A stretch of 14,214 bases of DNA from Phormidesmis priestleyi. Its GTDB lineage: Bacteria > Cyanobacteriota > Cyanobacteriia > Phormidesmidales > Phormidesmidaceae. The stretch covers positions 1 to 14,214 of the forward strand of contig QBMP01000097.1 of the NCBI GenBank assembly GCA_003242115.1. The letters run 5' to 3'. The notes under the pieces were generated by a model. The model worked only from the letters and a program-made list of their open reading frames with translations. It was not told the DNA's origin and did no database searches. Positions 13,559 through 14,214 of this stretch are shown here, piece after piece (the first letter of the stretch is position 1; every line of letters starts with the position of its first letter). The translations under genes and the position numbers were made by a program.

Positions 13559-13888
13559 ATGCACGAAATTAAACAAGCCATTGAAAAGCTAAGGCAGGCG
13601 GCAGAAATCATCAAAAAGAGTGGGGTGATCGTACCCGAGGGCGTAACTACAGATATTCACCATCTAGGCGGCGAGTCGAACTAGGTCTACGAGCGCCTGA
13701 GATCTCGAAAAGTCATTTTCACAGGTAAGCGGGGCAAAATAAAAAACCGTACTTTTAATGGTTCAGATGATCGAAAAGACTGGGAAGGCCGAATCGTTTA
13801 GCAAAACCGATTAAAAGAGGTGGAAAGAGTCGCTCATGGGCTTCAAGAGATTGCCGATGAGCTTATCTGCAATTGGTTACGGGGCTAA
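13559..13888 (+). pseudogene. 109-codon cyanobacterial small-protein frame broken by two in-frame TAG codons
   Basis: From ATG 13559 one frame runs to TAA at 13886-13888 interrupted only by TAG at 13682-13684 (codon 42) and TAG at 13799-13801 (codon 81). All three segments look coding: IKQAIEKLRQAAEIIKKSG, a coiled-coil helix; YERLRSRKVIFTGKRGK and GSDDRKDWEGRIV; and RLKEVERVAHGLQEIADEL, a second helix. The layout (helix, basic strand region, G-S motif, helix) resembles a family of about 100-120-residue cyanobacterial proteins of unknown function, often with a helix followed by a lysine-rich middle and a final helix. Two nonsense changes without any frameshift suggest a recent pseudogene. Amber readthrough is possible but unsupported, since TAG ends the helicase gene normally. 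The frame meets the convergent partial gene with a 4-base overlap. Confidence 0.65.
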
Positions 13889-14214
13889 TTTCCATCTTTT
13901 GTCACCACTCGCAGATGGTATAGCAGGGTAGTTCTGTCGTGGTTGTTAAACTCAGACGGACGCTTGCCCGGAAGAATTCTGGAGATAAGTTCCGAAAGCT
14001 TCGTCCAATTCCAACCAAGTGATCGCACTTTCTGCTGAAGCGCCTGAATGCTGGTTTCTGTCTCTGCGTCAAGAGGATTAGGTTTAAGGGCTTTTGTGCT
14101 TCTAACAATTGATCGAGCCTGTGGAAAACTTCGCCCGCCCCCCAAACCCCCCAGACCGGAGTAAAACTTCGTTTTGGCAGAGGGGAAAGCGTCAGGTTTG
14201 GGGTAGATACACTT
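13885..14214 (-). CDS. Hypothetical protein, 5' end beyond the window or TTG start
   Basis: The frame ends at 13885 and stays open to the right edge, giving 109 codons. The C-terminal part looks well conserved in character: SIQALQQKVRSLGWNWTKL and ELISRILPGKRPSEFNNHDR, then TTLLYHLRVV. I recognise no family. No ATG exists in frame; a TTG at 14145 would give 86 residues. The stretch before codon RS-I-V-R is Gly-rich (GLGGLGGG) because of a G-run at the DNA level and may not be coding, so the true start is uncertain. It overlaps the convergent broken frame by four bases. Confidence 0.55.
   Translation of the reverse strand, partial: KCIYPKPDAFPSAKTKFYSGLGGLGGGRSFPQARSIVRSTKALKPNPLDAETETSIQALQQKVRSLGWNWTKLSELISRILPGKRPSEFNNHDRTTLLYHLRVVTKDGN
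14140..14203. repeat. GC-rich 9-bp inverted repeat with inner hairpin at the right edge
   Basis: CCCCAAACC (14140-14148) pairs perfectly with GGTTTGGGG (14195-14203) across 46 bases. Inside lies AAAACTTCGTTTT, a small stem with a three-base loop. AAAACTTCG also occurs at 14125-14133, outside the left arm. On the minus strand the left side is a run of G6, TTT, G6, C, G3. It may be a structured start region for the adjacent gene or the edge of a mobile element cut by the window. Confidence 0.35.

Noticed and set aside
1..14214. Alternative genetic code to explain the in-frame TGA and TAG codons
   Set aside because: Intact genes here end normally with TGA (Uma2, aldo/keto reductase, primase-like and HTH genes), TAG (helicase) and TAA (RtcB), so reassignment is not supported.

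Overview
The window looks like cyanobacterial DNA. The HIP1 octamer GCGATCGC occurs nine times, and several genes belong to families common in cyanobacteria (Uma2/DUF820, a NERD plus UvrD-type helicase pair, DUF427). The even coding density and weak Shine-Dalgarno sites also fit. The genus cannot be fixed from the sequence; a filamentous Leptolyngbya-like organism is a guess. Whether this is a chromosome or a large plasmid is not certain, but the right part carries what looks like a plasmid-type replication module.

Left part (1-5.5 kb), almost all on the minus strand: the first codons of a gene running off the left edge; an RtcB-type RNA ligase of the short, release-factor-H-associated class; a 594-base spacer with a palindrome, short repeats and a possible gene remnant; a Uma2-family protein with an extra nucleotidyltransferase-like C-terminus and a strong hairpin against its start codon; an aldo/keto reductase; a small hypothetical protein; and a DUF427 protein.

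Middle (5.5-8.1 kb): on the plus strand, a NERD nuclease domain and a UvrD-like helicase that are normally one polypeptide are separated by a single in-frame TGA. A small minus-strand ORF follows, then a 118-base element with terminal inverted repeats and TA flanks that looks like a MITE, then a poorly explained spacer.

Right part (8.1-14.2 kb): a 617-residue archaeo-eukaryotic-primase-like protein (minus), a 1.39-kb AT-rich non-coding region, and a 664-residue protein with a C-terminal XRE helix-turn-helix (minus). The non-coding region holds at least 11 copies of a bipartite repeat: RGTGATNNNATACGG, exactly six bases, then TTGTCTT, the latter sometimes completed to a TTGTCTTA/TAAGACAA palindrome. 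The simplest reading is a replication origin with iterons, the large HTH protein as candidate initiator or iteron binder, and the primase-polymerase as its partner. None of the last 5.6 kb carries a HIP1 site, which suggests a different history. To the right lie a small plus-strand gene broken by two in-frame TAG codons and a minus-strand gene that runs off the right edge.

The most interesting items are the iteron region with its two flanking replication-type genes, the stop codon splitting the NERD-helicase, the double-amber reading frame, and the MITE-like element.
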